A model generated the notes under the pieces. The model did no database searches. It was given only the letters and a program-made list of their open reading frames with translations, and was not told the DNA's origin. A stretch of 9,084 nucleotides of DNA. Source: Bacillota bacterium. Lineage in GTDB: Bacteria > Bacillota > Clostridia > Tissierellales > Peptoniphilaceae. The stretch lies in contig JAEZYW010000215.1 in assembly GCA_023418835.1 (NCBI GenBank), positions 1 to 9,084 on the forward strand, written 5' to 3'. Positions within the stretch are counted from its first letter, which is position 1. Every line of letters begins with the position of its first letter. The position numbers and the translations under genes are program-made. Of the stretch, positions 1 through 6,143 are shown one piece after another.

Positions 1-1121
1 CCCAAGCCGAAATTCCATTTAGAGACAAATCCCACAAATAAAGGAATCCCAATCATTGAAAGAGACCCAATTGTGTAGATTATAAGAGTATATGGGAGTA
101 TTCTAGAAAGGCCGTTCATTTTACTAGGATCTTTTATTCCCGTCTGGCTAATAATATTTCCGGCAGCTAAAAACAAAGTAGATTTGGAAACTCCGTGGGC
201 AATTATGTGAAACATTGCAGCCACAAGACCCGGAAAATTTCCTAGGCCAATTCCCATGAAGATGTAGCCAATTTGGGCAACGGAAGAATAGGCAATTCTA
301 TACTTTAAATCCTCTTGTAACATTGCTAAAAAGGAGCCGTAAAGCATTGCGATGGTTCCCAAAATTAAAGAAATCCTCAAGGTGTTGTATTCCTTTACCA
401 ATTCCATTCCAAAGCCAACAAATATCATTTTTATAAATAAAATTACATAGCTCTTAAGGACAATTGCAGATAACATTGCAGAAGCACTGGAAGTCGCACT
501 TCCATGAGCATCTGGAAGCCAAATGTGGAAAGGAAATAGGGCAGATTTAAAAGCTATCCCTATAAAAATAAATAATAAAGCCCTTCCTATTAAGATTTTA
601 TTTTCTTCTGGATTTAAAAGACTGCCAAAGTTTTCAATAGAAAAACTTCCAGTTATTCTGTAAATAATGACAACTCCAATTAGAAAAAATACAGATGCCA
701 TTAAAGATAAAAATAAATATCGAAGCCCTGCCCAAGTGCTTTCCTCCGTATTTTTTATCAAGACTAAATCCGCAGATAAAAAGGCGCTAATTTCCAAGGT
801 CAAATAAATTACAATTAGATTGTCGAAGTAAATAATTCCGCAAAGGGAAGAAATTAAGAATAGGACAATTCCATAATAAATTGGAATATATGACTTTGAC
901 AGATCCAAACTTATAAAATCAAAGGACTCCCAAACTGCTAAACCCCCAATTAATATAAAGAAAAGGGAATAAAAATTTGTAAGATTTATACCTCCAAATA
1001 ATGAGGACACTAAAATTATTCCAGCTAAGATTAAAGCTAAAATCGATATGATATTGTATTTTTTTGTAAGGAGAATTCCAACTCCTCCCATGGCCAAAAT
1101 TGACATTATTAAAGGTATCAT
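1..1121 (-). CDS. Second MnhD/NuoM-type antiporter subunit (3' end cut by window edge)
   Basis: This is a membrane proton/sodium-translocating subunit of the NuoL/M/N (proton-conducting transporter) family and a paralogue of the MnhD encoded just upstream. My translation gives 373 complete codons with no stop, running off base 1, so about 100 or more C-terminal residues are missing. Family residues visible are E110 in a transmembrane helix (YLTLEISAF), K192 in FKSALFPFH followed by WLPDAHGSAT, K223 (VLKSY), histidines 305 and 309, K313, and K368 in the last visible helix. These match the charged residues of the proton path in this family. The ATG at 1121 is four bases after the stop of the upstream gene, and AGGATAGAG within that gene's end can act as ribosome binding site. 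It is the last visible gene of the operon. It could equally be the MrpA N-terminal equivalent, an extra MrpD, or an Mbx-type subunit; the missing C-terminus would help decide. Confidence 0.93.
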   Translation of the reverse strand, partial: MIPLIMSILAMGGVGILLTKKYNIISILALILAGIILVSSLFGGINLTNFYSLFFILIGGLAVWESFDFISLDLSKSYIPIYYGIVLFLISSLCGIIYFDNLIVIYLTLEISAFLSADLVLIKNTEESTWAGLRYLFLSLMASVFFLIGVVIIYRITGSFSIENFGSLLNPEENKILIGRALLFIFIGIAFKSALFPFHIWLPDAHGSATSSASAMLSAIVLKSYVILFIKMIFVGFGMELVKEYNTLRISLILGTIAMLYGSFLAMLQEDLKYRIAYSSVAQIGYIFMGIGLGNFPGLVAAMFHIIAHGVSKSTLFLAAGNIISQTGIKDPSKMNGLSRILPYTLIIYTIGSLSMIGIPLFVGFVSKWNFGL

Positions 1122-1125
1122 ATCT

Positions 1126-2613
1126 CTATCCTAAATTTAATATTCCTTGAAAAATCCCCTCTAGCAAGGGTGCGTACAAAATTCCCAAAACTACATTCAA
1201 AATCCCCAATATTATAAGGGAAAACTTCCCAGCTCCCCTTGAAATAAAATCCAAGTTGAGAGTTTCATTCCCATCTCGTCTTCCAAACAAACTAATTATC
1301 ACAGGAACGTAATACATCCCATTTAAAAGGGCGGAAATTCCCAAGGCTATTACAATAAAAATCATATAGGGAGAATCCAGAGCCCCGTCTATAAATAAAA
1401 ATTTAGAAATAAATCCAGAAAATGTGGGAATTCCTATCATGGATAGACCTCCAATTGAAAAGACAATTCCCGAAACTTTGTCCACTCGACCCAGTCCCTT
1501 TAAATCCTCAATCTTTTTAGTATTTCCGATTTCCAAAAGATTTCCTCCAGATAAAAATAGCATGGACTTTGTAAAGGCGTGGGAGAGAATGTGAAATCCC
1601 GCCGCTGCCATTCCAAGGGTCGTTCCCATTCCAATTCCCAAAAATATGTATCCTATTTGAGCCACAGAAGAATAGGCGATCATCCTCTTTAAATCCTTTT
1701 GGATTAAAGCCAAAGCGGAACCGAAAATCATCCCCACAATTCCCAAAAACATTAGGATTGGAAAAACATCTAAAGAACTCACAACTTCAACTCCAAATAG
1801 TCTGTAGATAACTTTCATATATAAAATTATATATCCTTTTAAAACCACAGCCGATAGTATAGCAGATGCGGTAGAAGTCGCCGAACCATGGGCATCGGGT
1901 AACCAAGTGTGGAAGGGAAAAAGGGCTGATTTTACAAAAATTCCAACGGACATTAACACAAAGGCCGAAGCCAAAGGAGAAAGGAAAGATTCTGGCATCA
2001 AACTAATTGCCTCTTTCATATAGGACATGGAAAGATGTCCCGTCAAAGAGTATAGGGTGGAGACGGAAAATAAAAATATTCCAGAGCCTAAGATGGTCAT
2101 TACAAAATATTTTATAGTCGCCTTTATGGTATCCCCAGATTCCTTTGCAACTACAATTCCACAAGCGGCAATGGCGTTTATTTCGATAAAGACATAGGCC
2201 GTGAAGATGTCGTTTGTGTATATCAAAGATAAAATCGAAGCTAGAAGGAGATTTAAAATTAGATAAAAGTACTTCTCCTTTTGGGGTTTTATGTCTTTTT
2301 GGGAGGTCCTATATCCCCCAAGTATAGACAAAATCATTACAAGACTTAGCCCAGAAGCCATAATACTTTCAAAAAGTCCACTTCTAAGTTCGTTTGAAAA
2401 AGGGGCGGAAAGATATCCTAGTTGGTAAGTAAAATATCCCCTTTCAGAATTTAATAAGAAAAAAGTCAAAGTCAAAGACATTATAAATACAAGGATAAAA
2501 GAAAAAACCGTTATAAAAAACGCCCTTTTCCTATCTCCAAATAAGGGAATTATCAAGGCTGATAAAATTGTTATCAGTATTGTCAAAAATGGAATATGTA
2601 TAAAAATTTCCAT
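1126..2613 (-). CDS. mnhD: Na+/H+ antiporter subunit MnhD/MrpD
   Basis: This 495-residue polytopic membrane protein of the NuoM/MrpD family has the usual length for MrpD. It is one of the ion-translocating subunits of the Mrp complex in the cytoplasmic membrane. Visible marks are E144 (YVFIEINAIA), K228 in VKSALFPFHTWLPDAHG, K259 (VVLKGY), the AYSSVAQIGYIFLGIG stretch at 314-328, H341/H345 with K349 (HAFTKSMLF), and K404 in FISKF. Glutamate and lysine at these places form the central hydrophilic axis in complex I antiporter-like subunits. The ATG at 2613 has AAAGGAG six bases upstream and lies 11 bases after the end of mnhC. It is strikingly similar to the next gene, so the two look like products of an in-operon duplication or an ancient paralogue pair. 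The family call is secure; the transported ion is inferred from the operon. Confidence 0.96.
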   Translation of the reverse strand: MEIFIHIPFLTILITILSALIIPLFGDRKRAFFITVFSFILVFIMSLTLTFFLLNSERGYFTYQLGYLSAPFSNELRSGLFESIMASGLSLVMILSILGGYRTSQKDIKPQKEKYFYLILNLLLASILSLIYTNDIFTAYVFIEINAIAACGIVVAKESGDTIKATIKYFVMTILGSGIFLFSVSTLYSLTGHLSMSYMKEAISLMPESFLSPLASAFVLMSVGIFVKSALFPFHTWLPDAHGSATSTASAILSAVVLKGYIILYMKVIYRLFGVEVVSSLDVFPILMFLGIVGMIFGSALALIQKDLKRMIAYSSVAQIGYIFLGIGMGTTLGMAAAGFHILSHAFTKSMLFLSGGNLLEIGNTKKIEDLKGLGRVDKVSGIVFSIGGLSMIGIPTFSGFISKFLFIDGALDSPYMIFIVIALGISALLNGMYYVPVIISLFGRRDGNETLNLDFISRGAGKFSLIILGILNVVLGILYAPLLEGIFQGILNLG

Positions 2614-2624
2614 TCCCAGCTCCT

Positions 2625-2975
2625 TTAAATAATATTATCGTCTAAATCTAAAGTACCAAATCTGTCGTAATAAAGCTTTATCAATCCCAGTGCAAAAGCG
2701 GTCATACAAACGGATACGACAATTCCCGTAAGGACTAAGCCACCGGGAAGTGGATTTACAAAATTGGAAACTTCCCCAATGGAATCGTCTACAATGGGAA
2801 CGGCTCCACCTTTGACATATCCCTTTGTCGCCAGATACATAAATATTGAAACGTCTATTATATTCATCCCAATTACTTTCCTAATTAAATTTCTATGTAA
2901 AAGCATAATGGAAAAACCCACTCCAAATAATATAACAGAAACAGCCTCATAATAATTAATAAATATCCCCATCAT
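2625..2975 (-). CDS. mnhC: Na+/H+ antiporter subunit MnhC/MrpC (NuoK-like)
   Basis: This small 116-residue protein with three predicted transmembrane helices is homologous to NuoK of complex I. The family signatures are RNLIRKVIGM at 28-37 and VNPLPGGLVLTGIVV at 73-87, the latter matching the conserved DPLPQALVLT-type motif of MrpC. Its length is normal for the family (about 110-125). The start codon overlaps the end of mnhB by four bases (ATGA arrangement), which indicates translational coupling. The loop between helices 2 and 3 (residues 55-73) is acidic and slightly extended. Some relatives carry GG instead of QA in the PLPxAL motif, as here, so I do not read this as degeneration. Confidence 0.95.
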   Translation of the reverse strand: MMGIFINYYEAVSVILFGVGFSIMLLHRNLIRKVIGMNIIDVSIFMYLATKGYVKGGAVPIVDDSIGEVSNFVNPLPGGLVLTGIVVSVCMTAFALGLIKLYYDRFGTLDLDDNII

Positions 2976-3403
2976 ATATCCCCCCTAGAAAAAAGAGCAT
3001 AAATTCCATAAATTCCAAAGGAAACAACTACCCCAACAGCTATATTCAAAGGCAAAATTACTCCTGCGCTTAAAATTTTCCCGGGAACGCCCATGGGAAT
3101 TTTGCTGGGAAGTCCCGAAGCTCCGGTAATAAAAGAATATCCCTTTAAGAGTGCGTAAAAAATTAAAGAGGAAGAAGTAAGGAGGGTAAAAACTTTGAAA
3201 TTTAAAAATTTTTGTAATTTCTCCACGCCAAAAGCAGTGGTATATAAGATAAATCCCGCTCCTAAAATAGTTCCCCCGGAAAATCCTCCTCCAGGAGAAA
3301 GATGGCCGTTGAAAACCACATAGATTCCTAAAATCATTATGAAGGGAAAGAGTATCTCCACAATTGTCTTTAAAATTTCGTCATCTCCCATTATTTTTTT
3401 CAT
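2972..3403 (-). CDS. mnhB: Na+/H+ antiporter subunit MnhB/MrpB
   Basis: This 143-residue membrane protein has four predicted helices. The diagnostic motif GHLSPGGGFSGG is at residues 33-44, followed by the glycine-rich helix GTILGAGFILY; this is the hallmark of the MrpB/MbhF family. In the Mrp complex it packs against MrpA/MrpC and is required for assembly and antiport. The length is typical (about 140). Its ATG overlaps the preceding gene by four bases, and its own end overlaps mnhC by four, so the three genes are tightly coupled. The first twelve residues are charged and probably cytoplasmic. Nothing suggests truncation. Confidence 0.95.
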   Translation of the reverse strand: MKKIMGDDEILKTIVEILFPFIMILGIYVVFNGHLSPGGGFSGGTILGAGFILYTTAFGVEKLQKFLNFKVFTLLTSSSLIFYALLKGYSFITGASGLPSKIPMGVPGKILSAGVILPLNIAVGVVVSFGIYGIYALFSRGDI

Positions 3404-3975
3404 AAGATCTTCTCCTTGTCTTTTTTAAGCAACATCAAAAGTCCAACTAAAGCTGTGAAAATCATAATCGCTTCCCCGAAAGTATCAAAGGCGCGATAAT
3501 CTAAAATTACTCCTGCCACTAGATTTAATGCACCAGTGTCTTCCATTCCCATTTCCACATATCTATTGTAAACTTCGTTAAAAACTGGATTTGAAATATC
3601 TCCAAAAGTCGGAAGTTTGGAAACTGTATTTAATAATAAAATTATAATTACTAAAGTAATAGCAAGGCCCACAGCGTTAAAGAGTTTAGAATTTTTCTTT
3701 TCAGGCTTTTTGTCAAATCCAATATTTTCAAACTCCTTTAACTCCCCTACACTACTCAATGTGATAAAAAAGAGTATAGAAGTTATTCCAGCGCCAACTG
3801 CAGCCTCGGTTATTGCCAAGTCGGGAGATTTAATAATCATCCAAACTATAGACATGACCAAACTAAAGGTGGTGTAGATTATAATTGCCGTAAGATTTTT
3901 CTTTGTGAAAAACACTGCCAAAGCCGTTCCAAAGAGGATCAAAAATAACAGTCCTTCAAAATAATGAATCATCAT
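3400..3975 (-). CDS. Stand-alone MrpA C-terminal domain / MbhD-MbhE-type antiporter subunit
   Basis: This 191-residue membrane protein corresponds to the C-terminal part of MrpA, here encoded as a separate gene as in Mbh complexes. The N-terminal half is a DUF4040/MbhD-like domain with the signature SPDLAITEAAVGAG at residues 50-63, including E57. A charged linker (78-96) leads to an MbhE-like C-terminal half with GALNLVAGVILDYRAFDTFGEA at roughly 148-169, the stretch that in MrpA/MbhE reads as VNxILVDFRGFDTxGE. It therefore looks like MbhD and MbhE fused into one protein. The start ATGATG overlaps the stop of mnhG, with GGTGGGGG just upstream; the second ATG at 3972 is a possible alternative. 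No NuoL-like N-terminal antiporter domain is present, so this is not a truncated MrpA pseudogene: both ends are clean and coupled to neighbours. Confidence 0.9.
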   Translation of the reverse strand: MMIHYFEGLLFLILFGTALAVFFTKKNLTAIIIYTTFSLVMSIVWMIIKSPDLAITEAAVGAGITSILFFITLSSVGELKEFENIGFDKKPEKKNSKLFNAVGLAITLVIIILLLNTVSKLPTFGDISNPVFNEVYNRYVEMGMEDTGALNLVAGVILDYRAFDTFGEAIMIFTALVGLLMLLKKDKEKIL

Positions 3976-4292
3976 TCCCCCACCTTTTCATATGGATTTT
4001 CCAAATCTTTATTAGTTATAACTTCCGTTTGGGCAATTAAATGGGTCGCCACAGGATTGGAAAGCCACAAAAACACAACTACTAAAAGAAGCTTTAAACT
4101 CGTCGTTGTAAATCCAGAGTAAAACATAAGTCCAACTATAATTAATAAAGACGCCAAAGTATCGCATTTGGCAGCGACGTGGGCTCTGTTTAATATGTAG
4201 TCAAATTTAAACAGTCCAAAAGTCGCAATGGCAAATACAAATATGCCGAGAAAAATAAAGGAAAATGCCAAGATAATTCTAATCGTCTCCAT
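3972..4292 (-). CDS. mnhG: Na+/H+ antiporter subunit MnhG/MrpG
   Basis: This 106-residue membrane protein has three predicted helices. Family signatures are DYILNRAHVAAKCDTLASLL at residues 31-50, with R36 and H38 matching the conserved R-H of MrpG, and SNPVATHLIAQ at 78-88. The length is standard. It is a small accessory subunit needed for assembly and activity of the complex. The ATG lies inside the 3' end of mnhF, a 14-base overlap, and is preceded by AAAGGAG about 7 bases upstream. Its stop overlaps the start of the next gene in an ATGA arrangement. The C-terminal tail from about residue 90 is hydrophilic and probably cytoplasmic. Confidence 0.95.
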   Translation of the reverse strand: METIRIILAFSFIFLGIFVFAIATFGLFKFDYILNRAHVAAKCDTLASLLIIVGLMFYSGFTTTSLKLLLVVVFLWLSNPVATHLIAQTEVITNKDLENPYEKVGE

Positions 4293-4581
4293 TTAAATCT
4301 CCTTTCTTTTCCTTTAAGTAATCCTTTAAAAACAACCTAGCCAAAACTACGACGGACAAAAAGCTGATTCCCGAATAAACTAAAGAAGCATCGACTAAGT
4401 AAGGCTTTTCAAATAAAACTGCCAACATACAAATCAATACAATTACCTTCACATTTATTACGTTTACGCTGAGGAGGCGATCTGTAAATCTAGGGCCAAT
4501 TATTCCTCTAATTAGGCAAAGTATTATAGTTATTCCTAAAATAATCATTCCAATTATCAATATTTGATTTCCCAAACCCAT
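4279..4581 (-). CDS. mnhF: Na+/H+ antiporter subunit MnhF/MrpF
   Basis: This 100-residue protein has three predicted transmembrane helices. The family motif IRGIIGPRFTDRLLSVNVI at about 24-42 carries R25, P30, D34 and R35, and LVDASLVYSGISFLS at 62-76 carries D64. Both are characteristic of MrpF/MbhB. Length and topology are normal apart from a slightly long, charged C-terminal tail (EKKGDLNGDD). The ATG comes one base after the stop of mnhE, with GGAGGG inside the end of mnhE as ribosome binding site. Its end overlaps mnhG by 14 bases in another frame. Aspartates in MrpF have been implicated in ion transport in studied homologues; D64 is a candidate here by inference. Confidence 0.95.
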   Translation of the reverse strand: MGLGNQILIIGMIILGITIILCLIRGIIGPRFTDRLLSVNVINVKVIVLICMLAVLFEKPYLVDASLVYSGISFLSVVVLARLFLKDYLKEKKGDLNGDD

Positions 4582-4582
4582 T

Positions 4583-5062
4583 TCAACCCTCCATCCTTTT
4601 CAGTTGTTTTACAAAAATAGAATCCTCAATATCCTCTAGATTTTCTTCCGTCAAAGCGTGGATATAAAGCTCATTTTCATTCATTGCCACCGTTATGGTC
4701 CCTGGAGTTAAAGTTATGGAATTTGCCAAAGCCACCATGGAAATTCTAGATTTTAAATCGACTTTTATAAGCTTTAAAGTTGGAGAAATCTCGGGATTTT
4801 TGGACAACACCAATTTTATTACTTGGATATTTGCTTTTATTATTTCGACAATTAAAATCCCAAAATATTTTAATATTAAAAAAATCTTAGAGAAGGCTTC
4901 TTTCTCTAAATCTGGAGTAACTCTCAGTATTTTGTAGGAAAACATTGTCACCAAGGCGCTAAAAAAAGCCCCAAATAAAACTATCTCTAGGGTTATTTTT
5001 CCGTTTAATATTATCCAAAATAAAAATAAAAACGTAAAAATCATATCCACCATCCTATTCAC
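4583..5062 (-). CDS. mnhE: Na+/H+ antiporter subunit MnhE/MrpE
   Basis: This 159-residue subunit is the first gene of the operon. It has two N-terminal membrane helices (about 5-20 and 25-45), a further hydrophobic stretch at 62-84, and a cytoplasmic C-terminal domain. The conserved LANSITLTPGTITV motif at 112-125 is diagnostic of MrpE/MbhA. The start is uncertain. The GTG at 5062 gives the full 159 residues and has GAGAGG 12 bases upstream, which is long. The ATGs at 5053 and 5044 give 156 and 153 residues, and the last would begin MIFTFLFLFW, the usual way this family starts. AGGATGG lies just upstream of the 5044 ATG, which I slightly favour. Candidate promoters lie at 5098-5126 and 5160-5188. 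Confidence 0.93.
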   Translation of the reverse strand: MNRMVDMIFTFLFLFWIILNGKITLEIVLFGAFFSALVTMFSYKILRVTPDLEKEAFSKIFLILKYFGILIVEIIKANIQVIKLVLSKNPEISPTLKLIKVDLKSRISMVALANSITLTPGTITVAMNENELYIHALTEENLEDIEDSIFVKQLKRMEG

Positions 5063-5063
5063 A

Positions 5064-5080
5064 AGGAAAAATTTCCTCTC
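5064..5080 (-). promoter_or_regulatory. Dyad covering the ribosome binding site of mnhE
   Basis: The bases 5064-5077 form a perfect dyad, AGGAAA-AA-TTTCCT. In the minus-strand transcript it can fold into a short hairpin that includes part of the GAGAGG (5075-5080), the only good Shine-Dalgarno match ahead of the GTG start. The hairpin is small and AU-rich. It might occlude the site, or favour the internal ATG starts. This is inference from base pairing only. Confidence 0.3.
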
Positions 5081-5097
5081 AGGTTTTATCTGCGACC

Positions 5098-5126
5098 TAA
5101 ATACGATTATGTAAATAAGCTGTCAA
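5098..5126 (-). promoter_or_regulatory. mnhE: Candidate sigma-A promoter P1 for the antiporter operon
   Basis: On the minus strand a perfect -35 box TTGACA (5121-5126) is followed after exactly 17 bases by TATTTA (5098-5103). The -35 is consensus and the -10 is weak. Transcription would start near 5091, giving a leader of roughly 30 bases before mnhE. Confidence 0.5.
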
Positions 5127-5131
5127 TTAAA

Positions 5132-5164
5132 AAAATTTATTATAATATCTCTATAATAAATTTT
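5132..5164. repeat. 13-bp perfect AT-only inverted repeat
   Basis: The arms AAAATTTATTATA (5132-5144) and TATAATAAATTTT (5152-5164) are perfect reverse complements separated by seven bases. The repeat carries TATAAT-like hexamers on both strands and overlaps the -10 and start region of candidate promoter P2, just upstream of P1. It could be a repressor operator. It is not a terminator, because the arms contain no G or C. The region is AT-rich, so some self-complementarity is expected, but 13 perfect pairs is more than usual. Confidence 0.5.
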
Positions 5165-5188
5165 ATCACAAGAAAGAATGGGATTCAA
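5160..5188 (-). promoter_or_regulatory. Candidate sigma-A promoter P2 upstream of the antiporter operon
   Basis: On the minus strand TTGAAT (5183-5188) and TAAAAT (5160-5165) are spaced by 17 bases. Each matches the consensus at five or four of six positions. The start would fall near 5153, inside the AT palindrome. It lies just downstream of the strong terminator at 5195-5222, as expected for a fresh transcription start. Confidence 0.45.
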
Positions 5189-5194
5189 ATAAGG

Positions 5195-5222
5195 AAATAA
5201 AAAACGCCAATTAAGGCGTTTT
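5195..5222 (-). terminator. Intrinsic terminator of the structured RNA / lipoprotein transcript
   Basis: An 8-bp perfect stem, AAAACGCC (5201-5208) with GGCGTTTT (5215-5222), has a six-base loop AATTAA. On the minus strand the stem is followed by TTTTTTATTT, a good U-tract. It separates everything transcribed from the lipoprotein side from the antiporter operon, so the operon needs its own promoter. Confidence 0.88.
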
Positions 5223-5390
5223 AAAGTGATGATAAACATATTTAAAAAATCGAAGTAGGGTTTGCGTTCTCCCCCATACCAAATTCCATCGCATCGGTAC
5301 CCATGGGAATGCGTCCCCTACAATCGCCAATGCGTAACCTATTGAATCTTTTCAGTTAATCCGTGGGGGATTGGGTTCCACGCCACCCGA
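5223..5390 (-). ncRNA. Candidate structured small RNA, 6S-like architecture
   Basis: This non-coding stretch is about 52% GC over 5251-5390, against roughly one third in the flanks, and ends directly before an intrinsic terminator. Read on the minus strand it folds as one long irregular hairpin. GGGU (5388-5385) pairs with ACCC (5261-5258), GCGU (5383-5380) with ACGC (5267-5264), and UCCCCCA (5370-5364) with UGGGGGA (5276-5270). An asymmetric bubble follows (about 29 against 13 bases). Beyond it CGCAUUGG (5334-5327) pairs with CCGAUGCG (5297-5290), one G-U pair included, and an apical hairpin GGGGA-CGCA-UUCCC spans 5318-5305. A closing stem, central bubble and apical stem over about 165-195 nt is the layout of 6S RNA, the RNA polymerase-binding regulator. 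I do not recognise the primary sequence securely. SRP RNA, tmRNA and RNase P motifs are absent. A weak promoter (TTCACT, 18 bases, TAATAT) could start it near 5385. Confidence 0.5.
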
Positions 5391-5399
5391 ATATTACTA

Positions 5400-6062
5400 C
5401 TATCTTTCGTATCCAGTGAATCCAGAAAAATCAAAATCCGTATCTTCCTTTGAAATCCAAACAGAATGAGCCCCTCCAGCTTGGGGAATTAAAATCTTAT
5501 CCTCTTCTATTTCCTCAGCAACTGTGTAAAATCCGTCAGTTTGGATCAAAGTAACTTCTCTATTTGTTACAGTTTCAGTCCCTTTAATCTCTCCTGATTT
5601 TACGTGAAATGCTCTAGAATTATTTTCAAAGTCTTCAGGAGTTGGATTCAATATTAAATTCTCTAGAGGGATGTAGCCCTCTTCTTTATTGAAATCCAAT
5701 GGCGCATCCCCAAAATGTCTAATGACATCGACATAAGCCATTCCATCTTCTACCTTGTAAATGTAAACCACGTCTCCCTTGCGAAGATCTTCTGGAGTTT
5801 TCTTATCTGACTCAACTCTAGATAAGTCTGTATCAATTAAAATTGCATACCTATCTCCTTCTAAAGTTTCGGAAGGTTTTTCTTCAGGCTCTTTTGAAAT
5901 TTCCTCTGGAGTTTTCTCTTTTCCTTCTTCCAAAACTTCTGTTTCAGTTTTAGTCTCCTCCGGCTCCACCTTTGTAACCAAATCTCCACAAGAAGTTAGG
6001 ACTAATAAACCCGCCATTAAAAGGCTTATTAACAATAATATATTTTTAAATTTTCTATTCAT
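5400..6062 (-). CDS. Secreted lipoprotein with SH3-like domain
   Basis: This 220-residue protein has a basic N-terminus and a hydrophobic signal sequence ending in the lipobox LTSC, so C25 would be lipidated and the protein anchored outside the membrane. Residues 31-69 form a low-complexity linker rich in Glu, Lys, Thr and Pro. Residues about 70-138 read like a bacterial SH3 domain: an LSRVES segment, KGDVVYIYKVEDGMAYVDV, and the closing GYIPLENL at 129-136. The final 80 residues are not recognised; they may be a second small beta domain (GFYTVAEE, then SVWIS). The ATG at 6062 has a perfect AGGAGG four bases upstream. A terminator lies before it and the structured RNA after it, so it is probably monocistronic. 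Bacterial SH3 domains often bind peptidoglycan or peptide ligands. Binding here is inference, and the usual WxxV tryptophan is replaced by AYVDV. Confidence 0.88.
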   Translation of the reverse strand: MNRKFKNILLLISLLMAGLLVLTSCGDLVTKVEPEETKTETEVLEEGKEKTPEEISKEPEEKPSETLEGDRYAILIDTDLSRVESDKKTPEDLRKGDVVYIYKVEDGMAYVDVIRHFGDAPLDFNKEEGYIPLENLILNPTPEDFENNSRAFHVKSGEIKGTETVTNREVTLIQTDGFYTVAEEIEEDKILIPQAGGAHSVWISKEDTDFDFSGFTGYER

Positions 6063-6095
6063 ATTTCCTCCTAATTTAAAATCCTTTAATAAATT

Positions 6096-6136
6096 ATATG
6101 ATAAATATTATACTTATGAGTTACAAAATAGTAACT
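6096..6136 (-). promoter_or_regulatory. Promoter/operator region of the lipoprotein gene
   Basis: Two TATAAT -10 matches lie on the minus strand upstream of the lipoprotein, in GTATAAT (rc of 6107-6113) and CATATAAT (just downstream). Neither has a good -35 box at 16-18 bases. Where the -35 of the upstream one should be, there is an 18-bp dyad AGTTAC-AAAATA-GTAACT (6119-6136). A weak -35 overlapped by a dyad suggests activator or repressor control. The -10 is well supported; the regulator is unknown. Confidence 0.45.
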
Positions 6137-6143
6137 ATCTGAC

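Noticed and set aside
2764..4937. Plus-strand ORFs at 2764-2952, 3617-3877 and 4695-4937
   Set aside because: All lie antisense to well-recognised Mnh subunits and show no initiation signals.
5223..5400. SRP RNA, tmRNA, RNase P RNA or T-box leader as identity of the structured RNA
   Set aside because: No SRP GGAAG/AGCA loop motif, no tmRNA acceptor/T-arm ending, too short for RNase P, and GGGTGGCG is not followed by the T-box ACCGCG and its terminator.
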